DNA of 64,000 bases, from the NCBI GenBank assembly GCA_024180945.1, contig JAKSGN010000005.1, positions 1,178,001-1,242,000 of the forward strand, given 5' to 3'. Position 1 is the stretch's first letter. Every line of letters begins with the position of its first letter. Below the pieces are notes generated by a model. It was not told the DNA's origin. It worked only from the letters and a program-made list of their open reading frames with translations, and made no database searches. Of the stretch, positions 32,237-43,733 are shown in pieces. Source of the stretch: Macrophomina tecta (Eukaryota; Ascomycota; Dothideomycetes; Botryosphaeriales; Botryosphaeriaceae). Position numbers and translations under genes: made by a program.

Positions 32237-32728
32237 ATGTCTTCCGACCCCCACACCGGCGGCACCCTCGAACAAATGGCCGTCAAGGGCACATCCATCC
32301 CTAACGACGCCGGAGTCCAAAACACCATCCCTTCGACCTCCAACCCCTCCACCGACCCCAGCTCGCTCCAGTCCTCCAAGACCGCCTACAACGGCGACCC
32401 CAACCCGCTCGGCAGCCGGCCCGACGCGCAGTCGGGCGCCAACAACGCGCTGGACGCGCCGCGCTCGGCGGCAGACGGGGGCGCGACGGGCGAAGTCGTG
32501 AGCGGGACGGGCACGGCGGTGCCGGCGACGGTCGAGACGAAGCGGCTGGATCCGAGCGGTGGGGATCGGTTCCAGGCGGTTGGTGCGCATGGGCACGCGC
32601 GAGAGGCAAAGCAGGAGAAGGGTGTGGGTGCGTTTGGCCGAAGCGCAGGCGAAGGGGCGGAGGCGCAGCCAGCGCCCGGGGAGGAGGGGGACGCGCAGGA
32701 TGCGGTGAGGGATAGGAAGGGATTGTAA
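32237..32728 (+). CDS. small disordered protein, function unknown
   Basis: Single exon, 163 residues, starting MSSDPHTGGTLEQMAVKGTS after an A-rich leader (AAAATACAACACC before ATG). Rich in Gly, Ala, Ser, Asp and Pro with no hydrophobic core, signal peptide or cysteine. A central ALDAPRSAADGGATGEVVSG and a charged end (GEEGDAQDAVRDRKGL). Such hydrophilic low-complexity proteins are common in filamentous fungi and can resemble stress-related LEA-like proteins; that is inference only. Codon use (strong C/G at third positions) and a good start context support a real gene. Confidence 0.6.
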   Translation: MSSDPHTGGTLEQMAVKGTSIPNDAGVQNTIPSTSNPSTDPSSLQSSKTAYNGDPNPLGSRPDAQSGANNALDAPRSAADGGATGEVVSGTGTAVPATVETKRLDPSGGDRFQAVGAHGHAREAKQEKGVGAFGRSAGEGAEAQPAPGEEGDAQDAVRDRKGL

Positions 32729-33249
32729 TGCTTGTTGCGATGGAGAGCTGCTATGAGAGGGCGATGAAATGTACGATTGAAAACGACGGTATTAGTGGGA
32801 GTCAATGATTGAAGGAGGGGTTTCTGTGAATGGCATGGCCTTCCCGCCATCATCATTCAAGAACCTTTCTGTACCGGTTGCGCATTGTTGTATGCAATTT
32901 GTGTACTTCTCGCCGTAAAACCGCTTGAGTTCAGTTGCGTGTTGCATTCGCCTCTTGCTTCTAATAAGACCTCACCCATTGCACCCAGCCCATCGTGGAG
33001 CCTGGTAATTAAAGCATCGATTTCATAAGGTGGACTGTTCCATCCTCCAAGATCAGACAAACGGAACTGAACTGACCTAATCTGAGAAATATCCACACGC
33101 CTACTCCTTCGCACTCAAGGTATACCCACGTTGTATTGACTACAAATCCTGACGTCCCCGTTTTTGCATGTCCTTTCCGTGTACAGTCATCAACACTTCG
33201 AAACTTATCCTCACAAATCTCAGCACGACCGCATAAATGCCGCCCGCTT
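32729..33249. other. convergent 3' flanks
   Basis: 0.5 kb between two stop codons, no gene recognised. Confidence 0.5.
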
Positions 33250-35275
33250 CTATTCCATGCCGAGACCAAACAACTCGAAAAGCACAGGGTTGCCCTCGAC
33301 AGCTAACCACGCAATTCCTGAGATTCATTAGCAACATATCGCATCAGGGACACCAATTCCACCTACCTGAATAAACGATAAGCTTCGTAACGACCTCAAC
33401 ATCGTACCGCACACGCGGCCTCTCCAACTTGGAGAAAATCTCCCTATCTTCGGTCTCCTCATCCGGCATCTCCTCCAAAGCTTGGTTCAGCGGTAAGCCG
33501 GCAGCCCCATCGCTCTCAGCCGGAGTGACTGGGCTCGCCGCCGCGGTTGCGGGTGGGCTGCCAGCGCCCATCATCTGCTCATATGAATGCACGCGGGAGG
33601 ACATGGGTGTGGGCAGCAAGTTCACGCCGGCCGGAGTGCCCAAGGTGTTGGAGGATGTCGAAGTGGCAGCGTCAGCGGTCTCGGGCGAGAAGTACCCATC
33701 CTGCTTCTCATTAATCGGACTTATAGGCTGCTCAGCATCCAACGAATTCAAGCTTTCCCGGCGGCGTTGATGGCGGTAGGCAAGAGTCTCATAAGCATCT
33801 GCCATAGACTGAGGACCTATGGAGACGGTACGTTTGCGGGGATGGCGGAGGCTAGTCAGCTTTGACGGAATCTCAGACGCGGAAGGAATAACGTGATCGT
33901 CATCACGTAAATTAGCAATGCTCGTATATTGGCTTGCTCGAAGTTAGCGTTGTTCTGCCGGTAGTAAAGCCACGCCGACTTACGATGCTTCCAGGAAAAA
34001 CTTGCGAGGAAGGTTCATCCTTAGCCGCTCTAGAATTCTGAATAGAGGAGGCAGGAATCTCAGCAGCAGAGGTTTCATCGTACCCCTCCATGCGAATATG
34101 ATGAAGACGCCGAGTACAATGCGGAGGGTTGCCTTTAGCCATCCTATTTGTTCGATGTCGAATGCCACAGTTCCAGGAACGGGATCATCATAGGCAAAGC
34201 GAGTCTTCGAGAAGTGCCAGATCCCGACCTCAACGCCAATGACAACTCCAGCGAAGCAGACGCTGTCATCAAAGCACGGACAGTCATCGGCAGGCTCCGG
34301 GTGGACGCGCACGAGGACGAGGATTACAAGGATAACGATAAGAGGCGCAGTAAAGCTCTCTTGGCAGACCCAGTGATCGAACGCATTTCCGAAAAGGATC
34401 TCGACGCCGGCAAGCAGAGCGCCGAGAATGGTGCCTATAACAACGTCGAAGAAGCCGTGCATGCCGCAATAGAGGCGGCCGAATACGATAGAGACAGCAT
34501 AGAAGTAAAGCGCAACCTGCAGTGCGGTGTGAGTGGTCGAACCGGCGGCGGCCTCACTCGTGTGAAGCATATGGATAGCATACACCGCCACCGAGACAGC
34601 ATTGGTTGAATGTGTCGAGGGAAAGCCGTACTCTAAGGCCGCAGATCCCGACATGGTGATGCGGTGCAAAGGTGGAGACAGCGGGCGCGGGAGGCAGAGC
34701 ATATCCTTGACGAAGCCACTCCAGAAGACACCTGACGCCAGAACGTGGACCATTCTTTGCGGTTGAGCGCACGGTCAGCTGCGAAACTAACTTTTCTTTT
34801 CTTCTCCTGCAGAGGAAAGAACGGAGAACGGAAGATCAAGGTGGTGGTTGCGCGCGTGGACCTACGCTTTTCCAAGATTGGTGTAGCCGCACCAGAAGAG
34901 GATGGGCAGCATGATCATGAAGAAGGTGTGGGTACCCAGATTGGCCGTGAATGCAAAATAGGAGTCGAGGGCCGGGGTGCGCAGGACATCTTGCATGTAG
35001 GCCAGGTAGGGGGTCTCCCAGCGCACAATGGGGATCAAGAAGCGGCGCAGGCGGTAGCGCCAGGGCGGCAGCTTGCTCTGGTCTGGGTCGAGTCAGCACA
35101 GGGCCAATTCCAAGGCAGCAGGCACGAAGAGCTCACAGTGGACGAGAGCTCGATTGCCGGCGTCATAACGGGGCTGGTCTTTCGCGTTGGTCATGGCTGC
35201 CGTCGGGGCTGCAGCCTTGGCGCGGACTCGGGGGGCGGTTCGGACGTCGTCAGCGCCATGCGCCTGGCCGGTCAT
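33250..35275 (-). CDS. LCB3: sphingoid long-chain base 1-phosphate phosphatase (LCB3/YSR3 type)
   Basis: Five exons: 35275-35137, 35082-34866, 34754-33984, 33920-33367 and 33317-33250; introns of 54, 111, 63 and 49 nt; 582 residues. It dephosphorylates dihydrosphingosine- or phytosphingosine-1-phosphate in the ER membrane, controlling the ceramide versus phosphorylated-base balance. The PAP2 motifs are visible: K135-DMLCLP-RP (C1), PSTHS with His167 (C2) and GRLYCGMHGFFD with Arg212, His218, Asp222 (C3). Several membrane segments surround them (MIMLPILFW, ALYFYAVSIVF, VVIGTILGALLAGV, APLIVILVILVLV). A long soluble insert (residues about 385-555, Ser/Pro/Glu-rich) precedes the short hydrophobic end VYSGIAWLAVEGNPVLFELFGLG, as in yeast Lcb3. 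An alternative start is Met28 (MTNAKDQ). Confidence 0.9.
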
Positions 35276-36129
35276 ATAGGTCAGGCGTGAGTGCGGTGGG
35301 GCGGGCGAGGGCGAGTGACTTTGGGCGGAGGTCGAGATTGAAGTGTCGAGCGATCTCCCGCGTCACGCCCGGGCGGTGTGGGGGGTTGCAACTCACGGGG
35401 GCCGATTCGCCGATGCAGCAGCCAGCGCTGTCCGCCCAGCAGCTCCGTCGCAGCGCTCGCGCCCGCGGGCCAGCCTCGTCGCTGGCTGCGATCGATTTCA
35501 GGGGACGGCCGCCGGTGCAGCGCGTGCCCTGGCGCCCTGCGTCGGCGCGCTGAACCCCTCCGACGTACAGATGGCCAACCACTCGCGACTCATGGGCCCA
35601 CGAGAGCGGTGTCCAGAGTGACGTATCGGCGCGCGCACAGACGCCCGCCCGCACGCGCTGCCCGGGCACCCAGGCCGCGCGCCCGTACCTGCCAGGCCGT
35701 GGTGGGCAGCAGCGCTGGCTGGCCGCTGGGCCTGCTGGCCGCGGCGACTCGAGGCGCGAGGCTGGCACGTCGTTGGGACGTCGGAGGCGCGTCATCGGCA
35801 GCGCACGGTGGGGGCTCTGCGGCTGTGGGCGGGCTGCTGGAGCGGGCGGCGGGCAGGGCGCACGCGAGTGTTGCTGGGCCGACGCCGCGGTCAACACCAT
35901 GCCCTAAAGCCTGCCCTGCCCTGGCCCACCCGCACTACATAGCTGCTCATCGCCCATTCGACCGCGCCCAGAGACACCCCTCCCCCATCAACAGCCTTTA
36001 AGCTCTCCGTTGTCCATATTGATCCAACAACGCCGACTCGACCCTCCCAGTGCCCACTTCGCTCCCGCCGCTACTGCCTCGCTCCCACCTCGCTGCTGCC
36101 CGCAAACGGCCCCGATTTCACCTCCCACC
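35276..36129. other. divergent promoter region between LCB3 and RHO4
   Basis: 0.85 kb, very GC-rich, with large overlapping frames on both strands (35250-35900 minus, 35378-36001 plus) that look like GC-driven open frames. A C-rich leader precedes RHO4. Confidence 0.5.
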
Positions 36130-37073
36130 ATGGCGGTCCAGGCCACCCAGAACTACGACTACCTCCGCCGCAAGAACTCGGAGAAGCTGCCCGCCACTCC
36201 CGTTTCCGTCTCGCGCAGGCCCGTCCGCGCCCAGAGCCATCGGAACAGCAACGGCACCGTTGGCTCCAACCTGTCCGCGCGCAGCGGCCGCGGCTCGATA
36301 GGCACCAACGTCACCGAGCCGCCAGCCTGGTCGAAGAAGCTGGTCGTCGTCGGCGACGGCGGCTGCGGCAAGACCTGTCTCCTGATCAGCTACAGCCAGG
36401 GCTACTTCCCCGAGGTACGCTCGCCATTGCGCGCCCCAACGACATCCTCCGGTCTAACGCCCTCTAGAAATATGTTCCCACCGTGTTCGAGAACTACATC
36501 ACCCACACGCCGCACCCGCCCACCGGCAAGATGGTCGAGCTGGCGCTGTGGGACACTGCCGGCCAGGAGGAGTACGACCGTCTGCGGCCGCTGTCTTACC
36601 CCGAGACCGACTTGCTTTTCGTTTGCTTCGCCATCGACTGCCCCAACTCGCTCGAGAACGTCATGGACAAGGTAACGTTTCCAATCTGCCGCCTTGATAC
36701 ACATGAGTGCTCACCAGCGCCCGCGCAGTGGTACCCGGAGGTCCTCCACTTCTGCCCCACGACTCCCATCATCCTTCTTGGCCTCAAGTCAGATCTGCGC
36801 CACAAGCGGACCTGCATCGAGCTCCTCAAGACCCAAGGCCTGACTCCCGTAACACCAGACCAGGGCCGCGCCGTCGCCAAGAAGATGAACGCCACCTACA
36901 TGGAGTGCAGCAGCAAAGAGATGGATGGTGTCGATGACATCTTCGACGCGGCTGTCACCATGGCCGTCGGCGACGAGTGGAAGCCCGCCAGCAGAGATGG
37001 TCGCCCCAACGGCTCCGGGCCGCCCCCCTTCGGTGGACGGAAACCCAAGAAGAGCAGGTGCAAGATCCTTTAA
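36130..37073 (+). CDS. RHO4: Rho-family small GTPase, RHO4 type
   Basis: Three exons: 36130-36414, 36468-36671 and 36729-37073; introns of 53 and 57 nt; 277 residues. A 68-residue Ser/Arg-rich N-terminal extension, typical of Rho4, precedes the GTPase fold: P-loop GDGGCGKT (residues 75-82), switch I VPTVFENY, switch [19 protein letters not shown], the GLKSDLR variant of the TKxD motif, and CSSKE. The polybasic end [10 protein letters not shown] is a CaaX box with final Leu, predicting geranylgeranylation and membrane attachment. Rho4 acts in septum formation and wall deposition through formins and glucan synthesis in filamentous fungi. Intron positions split switch I and the region before alpha-3, as in other fungal Rho genes. 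Confidence 0.93.
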
Positions 37074-37947
37074 GGAAAGCAAAAAAAATCTGACATCACG
37101 AGCGTTTACGATTCAAAACAAAACCTTGTTTCAGCGCATCACGTACGCAACAAGAGGATATATGACCGCGATGACGAACGCTGGGCGGGAGGACATCACG
37201 AGGCGGAAATTTCTCAGGTATTGGTATTTTGGTGGGGTGGAATGCTTGGTCATGGGAAATGATGAGCAACGGACGATGATCATGAGTTGAGATGACCATT
37301 CTTTTTCTTCGCCCGTTGGGACGAACAAAAGACTACCATCTCTTTTCCTTGCTACGATCGAGGTTCATGATGCATAATTACGGTTTTTCCTTTCACTTTT
37401 TCTGACCTTGTTATCTCCAATTTTTTGGGCGGGCATTGATCATGGCGTTCCAATTGTGATAGTAGCTCTGCTTTTCATATCTCTTTTATTTTTCCTACTA
37501 CGGGGGTCTACTGCCAGCGATGCTCTGCTGTTTTTCCTCTTCCTCTTCCTTTTCCTACTTCTGTAATTTCCTTCCGGGTGCTGTCTGCCCCGTTCCCCTA
37601 GAGAAATTTGATGCAAAATACATAAATCTCGGTCTCCCATTGCATGTGATATTTATGTTCAGAGCTCAAGATGTCATTACGCCATCGCGAATGCTTCTGT
37701 TCTCCCTAAGTTATGAACGACCAACTGCGTCCTCGAGACCGCCCACTCCATTCTCATCGGGGTGTGTGTGCCTAACTCCACTCGCTCACTAATAGATAGA
37801 TCGAACAACAACTGTCATCACCCACGAGCCGCTCTTTGAAAGTAAAAAAAAAAAAAAAAAAATCATTCTGGGTATCATTGAATCTATACATGCAAACCTA
37901 ACCCCTCCCTAGGTTCCTACTTCAGAAGTGACATGCTTCCATCGCCC
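37074..37947. other. convergent 3' flanks of RHO4 and DAD1
   Basis: 0.87 kb without a gene; T/C-rich at 37470-37560 and an A run of about 19 at 37843-37861. Confidence 0.5.
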
Positions 37948-38926
37948 TCAATGCTTATCATCCTGCATCATCGTCGTATCGTCCGCGCCATGATCACCCT
38001 CCCCTTGTCCCTCAGCAGCAGGAGCAGCGTTCGGGTCCCTCGCCATGACGTTCTCGAACTGCGACCACAGCGCCTCGACAGAGCCGAACTCGTTACCGAC
38101 CTAGACCATAAGCGGAAAACGTCAGTCGGAGGAACGTCCGAATCATGGGCGAGGAAAAGAAAGCAAAAAACAAAAAAAAAAAAAAAGCAAAACAGAAAAA
38201 CAACCGAGGAATGAGAAGAAAGCAACAACAGGACTAAACAGGCACCTCCGCTCGACTCATCGCGGATAAGCCGGAAGACAAGAAAAAAAAATGTCAGGTG
38301 GGGTGTGGGTAAGGTGACGATATGGCTTTTGCCGCGCTCAGCCATTTGCACTGCCTCTCTCCACGCACCCACCAGCGCTCAGCCCTAAGCCTTCACCACT
38401 ACTTTTCTTTGAGCCGCAAAACACGATGACGCGGGCGGGCAACGGAGACGCCGTGCTGCCCATGAACGCTCTCTCCAGACTCCCATCGTCTTTCCCTCCC
38501 TGCATCCCGCACTCCCCCTGCTCGCCATGAAACCCAACACTAGAACCAGAGGCTCAACTGCGCCGCACTGCTGCTACCCCAGCCTCCAACACACGCACCC
38601 CACACATGCAATGCGCACGCAGCATGAACCAACACCGGCTCCGAGATGTACACATAAAAAAAAAAAAAAGAAACTTCTCAAATGAAGAGACTAGACAGAA
38701 AAAAAAGGAATGAAACAGCACATCCTACGTGAACGGGGAAAGAGGAAAAATGAACACTCACAGCAATGACGCCCTCCAGGCTCCGATTCAACTTGTTGAT
38801 GTTCTGCAGCACCGCCTCCAGGTTCTGCGCCACCTCGCCCACCAGCATCTCGCGCTGCTGCTCGAAGTACGTCTTCTCGCCCGACGGGCCCGAGCCGGTG
38901 TTGTTGTTGTTGTTGCTGTTGGGCAT
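37948..38926 (-). CDS. DAD1: DASH/Dam1 complex subunit DAD1
   Basis: Two exons, 38926-38762 and 38100-37948, with an unusually long 661-nt intron (GTGAGT..GTCTAG); 105 residues. The protein starts [16 protein letters not shown], then [56 protein letters not shown] and an acidic tail. [16 protein letters not shown] and NEFGSVE.LW are the signature of Dad1, a small coiled-coil subunit of the ring complex that couples kinetochores to microtubule plus ends. Length matches the family. Without splicing, the frame after GVIA would run into intron sequence (SVHFSSFP). Confidence 0.92.
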
Positions 38927-40715
38927 CCTGCGCTTGTGTGTTTTGTGCCCGTCTTTCTATTCCTATGCCTCTCTTTGTTCCTCCCTCGTTCCTGCCGATC
39001 GCCCGAGGCGTGTCGCGGATTCCGTCGTCGTAGCAATAGTCTTCGCGCCGCGTATCGTATCGTCTCGTAGAAGGTGGCAATGTATGTACGACGCGCCTTT
39101 GGGGGGTTGCAGGAGTAGTAGCAGCACGGGTGCGACGCTTAGGCGCCTCTTCTCCCGCTCGGAACAGCTCGAATAGCGGCAGCCGGCGATCGGTTGGGAT
39201 GGCGTCAGGCGTCAGTCGTCAGCGTCGGTTGTCAATTTGCCGTCTCGAAAGCGAGCACACAGCGGGCGTGCGGGCGGACGGACGTCGTCGCTCCGGCCGG
39301 CGGGGCAGAGGCAGATGTTTCGTATGTGCGCGCGCAAGCTCAGTAGATCGTCGCCCCTCCCTCTCTCTCTCTCCTCCCGCGTCAGGAAGGCAGTTTTTGT
39401 GCGGTCACAAGAAAAACACGACTGCTCGATGGTGCGACGCGGCGGCAGTTGTTGGTGGGGGTGTGGTGGGTTGTCCCAATCGGCCGGTCCTCTTCTGCGC
39501 GATTGGCGGGAAGGGAAGGAAGAAAGCTGGTGTTTGGGCGTTTGTTTAACGACAAAAAAGCTTCCCTACAGTTGCGGGGGAACGCAGCACAGCGCAGCCG
39601 CGCGCGACAGACGGCCAGACAACCGCCGCCACAGTAACGAACAAACCAGTCTCTGCCAATGCCTGCGTTAGCTGCCCGGCGAAATCATAACAGCCAATGG
39701 CGGGGAACAAAAAAAAAAAAAAAAAAAAAGGCCGTACGAACCACGTATGGGCGCCTTCTTCAAAACGCCGAGCGTCCCGCGGATCGAATGGTAAGACAGA
39801 ACCCTGAAAACGTTCGCTCCGAGCAGGGAGAGGCTTGCGTGACGTTCGCCCGTACGCGTGCGGGTGTGTGCGCAGCTGACAGCGCTCGAGGCCGCAGGCT
39901 TGTCTCTCAACGACATAGGACAGCGTACCAGGTCGGCGTTAAGGGTATTCTAATATGTCCTTGCTTGCTATGATAGAGAGTCAAAGAATCTGTCCGACAG
40001 CGTGTAAACATTACTAGATTGTCTGGACGATTTATGTCCGCGTGTACGCTTCAGCCTCCTGTGTATTCGTACCATGCCTATTGCGTTACGTCTGACGCCA
40101 ATCCTGTAAAGGGAGGACGAGACGGATCAAAATCACCAGAAACACGAGGCATAGAAGGAACAGACATGTTTTAACTTCTTGTCTATTGTGATCATTAAAC
40201 GTACTATATGAGCGACCTTGTTTCATGCAGATCCTGGGCTCATCTCCGTCTTGTGGCCAAAAGTCTAAATACAAAAATCATCCACAAGAGTGGAAAACGG
40301 TCCAGCCGCTTTTGTTGAGCAGAAAGAGGGAAGAGAAGCGAGGATAGTCATCTCTTCCTTCTTCCTCCAACTACTGGCAAACGGGGAGAGAAAAAAGTAA
40401 GAGGGATGATGAAACGAAAATTATCTCAGTCCTGTAGCGGGGGTCATTAAAGCGTATCGGCCTCCGTCAGCCTTGTCTTTGGGAAAAAAGAGAAACACGC
40501 ATATTGTGAAACATTTGCTCCCCAAGTCGCCCCTAAAATGCATGTGGTGGAGTAATGTGTGACGCCATTTTCCAAGGGATCCCAGCATCTCCTCTGTATG
40601 AGCGCCTTGTGGAGATGCGCCCATTCGAAGTGGTTGAAACATATTCAACCTGAAACGCCGTGCATGAAAATTTTGAAGTGTAAAAGAAACACGTGAACAA
40701 TGGCTTGCCAATCGA
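38927..40715. other. intergenic region between DAD1 and YND1
   Basis: 1.8 kb. Overlapping frames on all strands in 39000-39600 are GC-biased and unmatched. An A run of about 20 lies at 39709-39729. Nothing recognised from 39930 to 40715. Confidence 0.45.
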
Positions 40716-43052
40716 TCAGTCGACCGACTCCTTGAGCGGAGTCAGAAGCGGACTTCTTCCTCGGACCGGACTTCCGTTACGACTCCTCGATCTGCCCACT
40801 GCGTTCAAGGCTGTGAGCCGTTCCCGGGAGTCCACGCGGGCCATTAGGCCACCACGCTCCATGGCGTTCCCCGCATATGGTGGTGCAAGACCAAGGCCAT
40901 GCCCTTGTGCGACAATGTTGTCGAAGTATCCTGGTCCGAGTTCGAATTTGCTGCCGTTGCCGGATACTCTGGAGAGCTGGGGAGTAGCCCACCCGGAAGT
41001 GTGGCCGACCTTACTATGGCTACCATCACTGCTAGAATCCGAGTGGTATGAATCCGTGCCGTCGGGGTTGCCTTCAAGCTCGAAATCCTCGATGCCATTT
41101 TCAAGGACGCGTTCGTAAGATGGACTGCCACTATTACGCGAAAAGAGCTTTCCGCCCAATCCAAGGCCTGCACCGCTTCCCGACTTGCGCTTCGAGGCTG
41201 GCGAACCTCGCGAGAAAAATCCACGGGTCTTGCGAGTGATCTTCATCCGGCGATCCCGACCACAAAGGAAGTAAAGGGCGAGCAGTACGATGAACATGAA
41301 CAGGATGAAACCCGGGATGCGGCGAGGGGAATCCTTGAACAGTGTGTCATGCCAATCCTCCAGCTCTTCTTCGAGGTCGCCAGGCAAATTGCTGAACTTT
41401 CCGCCGGCGTACTGAAAGTCTGATGGGATTCCAGGCTTGTTGCTGCCGAACCCAACAGCCAATGCCTCCGGCTCGGTTTCAACTTGACTGGCAGCGTAAA
41501 GCACCATCTTACCGAGCGTCCAGCTGACTTCAGTTCCATCAATCTTGTTGACGGCTTGGAAAGGATCGCGATACCCTTTCTCCTTGGTTTTGTCCAGGAC
41601 GGCCTTGGTACCGTTGATTCCAGGCTTCATCTCCTCAAGACCGGTCCGTGGAACACCAATACCGTCGTGTAGAACATTTATGAGCCAGGATGCCTTGAAG
41701 CACACTTCCAAAGCGGTAGTCTCATCCACCTTCTTACCCCATTGATGTTTTTTGATGCCTTCTTCAAGTTCTCCCCATGGCTTGCTGCAGAACTCATTGA
41801 CTCTTTGCTGGTATGTCTTGAAGTCGTATGCTTTGTCTTTGTGGCCCATCTCGAAAATTTCGTGCGTCGTATGCCAGTATTCCGATACTCCGACGAAATG
41901 GTTGACGTCGAAGTCGATCGCAGGCACATGAACACCGTGCAACAGGCAAGGCGCATCTGGGCAAGGCGCATCCTTGTCGAGGAGAGGGAATGTTTTGCTC
42001 ATGCATTCCGTGAACTTGCCAGTTCCGACAAGATGCGGCTTCAGGCCCTTCTCTTCCTCCGAGCCCGGCTCTATAGGCTTGCCCTTGACCGTTACCTGGA
42101 CACCCTCAGGGATGCAGGGATCTGGCAGTTCCTTAGCTTCGGGCGAAGCTTCCAGCAGGGCCTCAACATAACGCCTCCTCGCCTCGTTAACCCCAAAGCC
42201 CAGCCACGTGGTGACAAAAACCTTGTATTCCAGTGGGGAGCCGTCAAGAGTCCTCATGCGCAGAAGCTTCAAGTCGTTTGCGTGCTTTTCGGCCTCTGTT
42301 GCGTTTGGCGCAAATGCGATCTGCGCTGAAGCTCCTCCCATGTCCAGGAAGCCATAGGTGTGATGACCCTTGCCATGATCGTGGTCCTCCGGCGCGTCAA
42401 ATCCGCCAAGGAGGTAGTTTGCGGCGATCCAGCCATAAAGGCCCTCGGTTTCTCCTGGGATGACCTGGATGTGAAGGTCGCAGTCGGGAAGCTGAAATTT
42501 CGTGTTTTCGCGAGCGTATGCGCAAATCTCGTTCAAGACGGCATTGCGTTGATTTTCAGGGAGCAGGCGCATGCCAGCGGTGGCGAGGAGGAACAATGGA
42601 GTATTCTCGACCTCATCGGACGGAACGACTTCGAGCGCATGGTCAAAGAGTTGCTGGAGATGATCGGGGCCGACGAGCTCGGGGGTTTCGCCGAAAGTAG
42701 AGATTCCTGTTGCGCGACGAGTGTGAGCGGGCCGCGAATCCACACGGGTTGTGGCAACGTCATACCTGGGTGGATCTTGTGCGTCCATTCTTTCTTCGTC
42801 TTCAACTTCGGCAGGCGCTTCAATTCGGCGTCGGAGGATTCGAGGCGCGCTCGCGAGGGATTAAGCCAGCGGTAGGTGTAGACGCGGGTCCCCTACAGCA
42901 GAAGATGTAAGCAGAAGTCTCGCGGCGCAGCTGTCGCAGTCGCTCGCTCTCACCGATGACCCAGCATCCAAGATGACGCCATATCTCCCTGTGGAATGTC
43001 AGAAAGCAGTCGCGGGGGCGAGAGCGGAGAACGGAGACGTACACTTGCCCAT
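40716..43052 (-). CDS. YND1: Golgi nucleoside diphosphatase/apyrase (GDA1/CD39 family)
   Basis: Four exons: 43052-43043 (10 nt), 42988-42954 (35 nt), 42892-42766 and 42706-40716; introns of 54, 61 and 59 nt; 720 residues. Apyrase regions: MGKWRYGVILDAGSSGTRVYTYRW (ACR1, split by two introns), LFLLATAGMRLL (ACR2), GETEGLYGWIAANYL (ACR3) and YGFLDMGGASAQIAF (ACR4). A single membrane segment at about residues 518-537 (IPGFILFMFIVLLALYFLCG) anchors it, followed by a 180-residue Ser/Gly-rich cytoplasmic tail. That layout, catalytic part first and one C-terminal anchor, is Ynd1 rather than Gda1. It hydrolyses nucleoside di- and triphosphates in the Golgi lumen to support glycosylation. The 10-nt first exon is required to supply the start; GT donor GTACGT is strong. 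Confidence 0.92.
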
Positions 43053-43733
43053 CTGGAGCAGTCTTATGCAGCTGTGCGGCGAGGACGGGCGGGCGGCGAG
43101 GGCGGCGGCTATGCGGAGGCGGTTTAAGAGCGAGTGGACATGGCACCAGGCACAAGTGAAATGCAGGAAGTTGTCTCGTCGGGGCGAGAGGAGCGAGCGA
43201 CAGGCGAGATTAGGAGTGGCTTCTCAGCACAGGGCGCGGGATAACTAGAGGGGCGGAGAGAATGTGGAGAGGGCAGCGATAGGGAAGATTGCGGCAGACT
43301 CTAGGCCGTGGTAGGTGGGCGCAGGATGGCGGACGCGTACGCACTGCCAAGCAAGGCCCGCCCTCGCTATTCTCGGACACGATCGACGCCACCCCTCCGG
43401 CGACTCACAACGGCCGCTGCGGCACCCAATGCTGCACCTCGACTCACTACCGGAGCTTGTCGCGCTTGGCCTAGCCTGGCACCTGCCGCCTTCGCATGCC
43501 CGAATCAGTGGTTATTTCGCTAGAGCCAGCCGCGCCCTTGGAGCGCCCGCGCCGTCGACGATCCCCGATTGCGAAACGCCGCAGACAAGGGGGGGCGCGC
43601 AGAAAAGGGCAGGCCGCCGACAAAGGAGACATGCACGCGAGTCGCCCGCCGCCAACTGATGTCATCTCCCGCCTGCTTCCTTGAAACACTGGCAAGTATT
43701 GCCTCTATCATTCGTCTACCCAACGCGAAACAA
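43053..43733 (-). other. intergenic region: YND1 promoter and 3' flank of the amidotransferase gene
   Basis: 0.68 kb between two co-directional genes; overlapping frames in 43289-43723 on both strands are GC-driven and match nothing known. Confidence 0.45.

Noticed and set aside
35250..36001. Large open frames on both strands between LCB3 and RHO4
   Set aside because: GC-driven, mutually overlapping, Arg/Ala/Pro-rich translations without motifs; the region is the shared promoter.
39000..39670. Open frames upstream of DAD1 on both strands
   Set aside because: No motif, biased composition and overlap on several frames; best read as promoter sequence.
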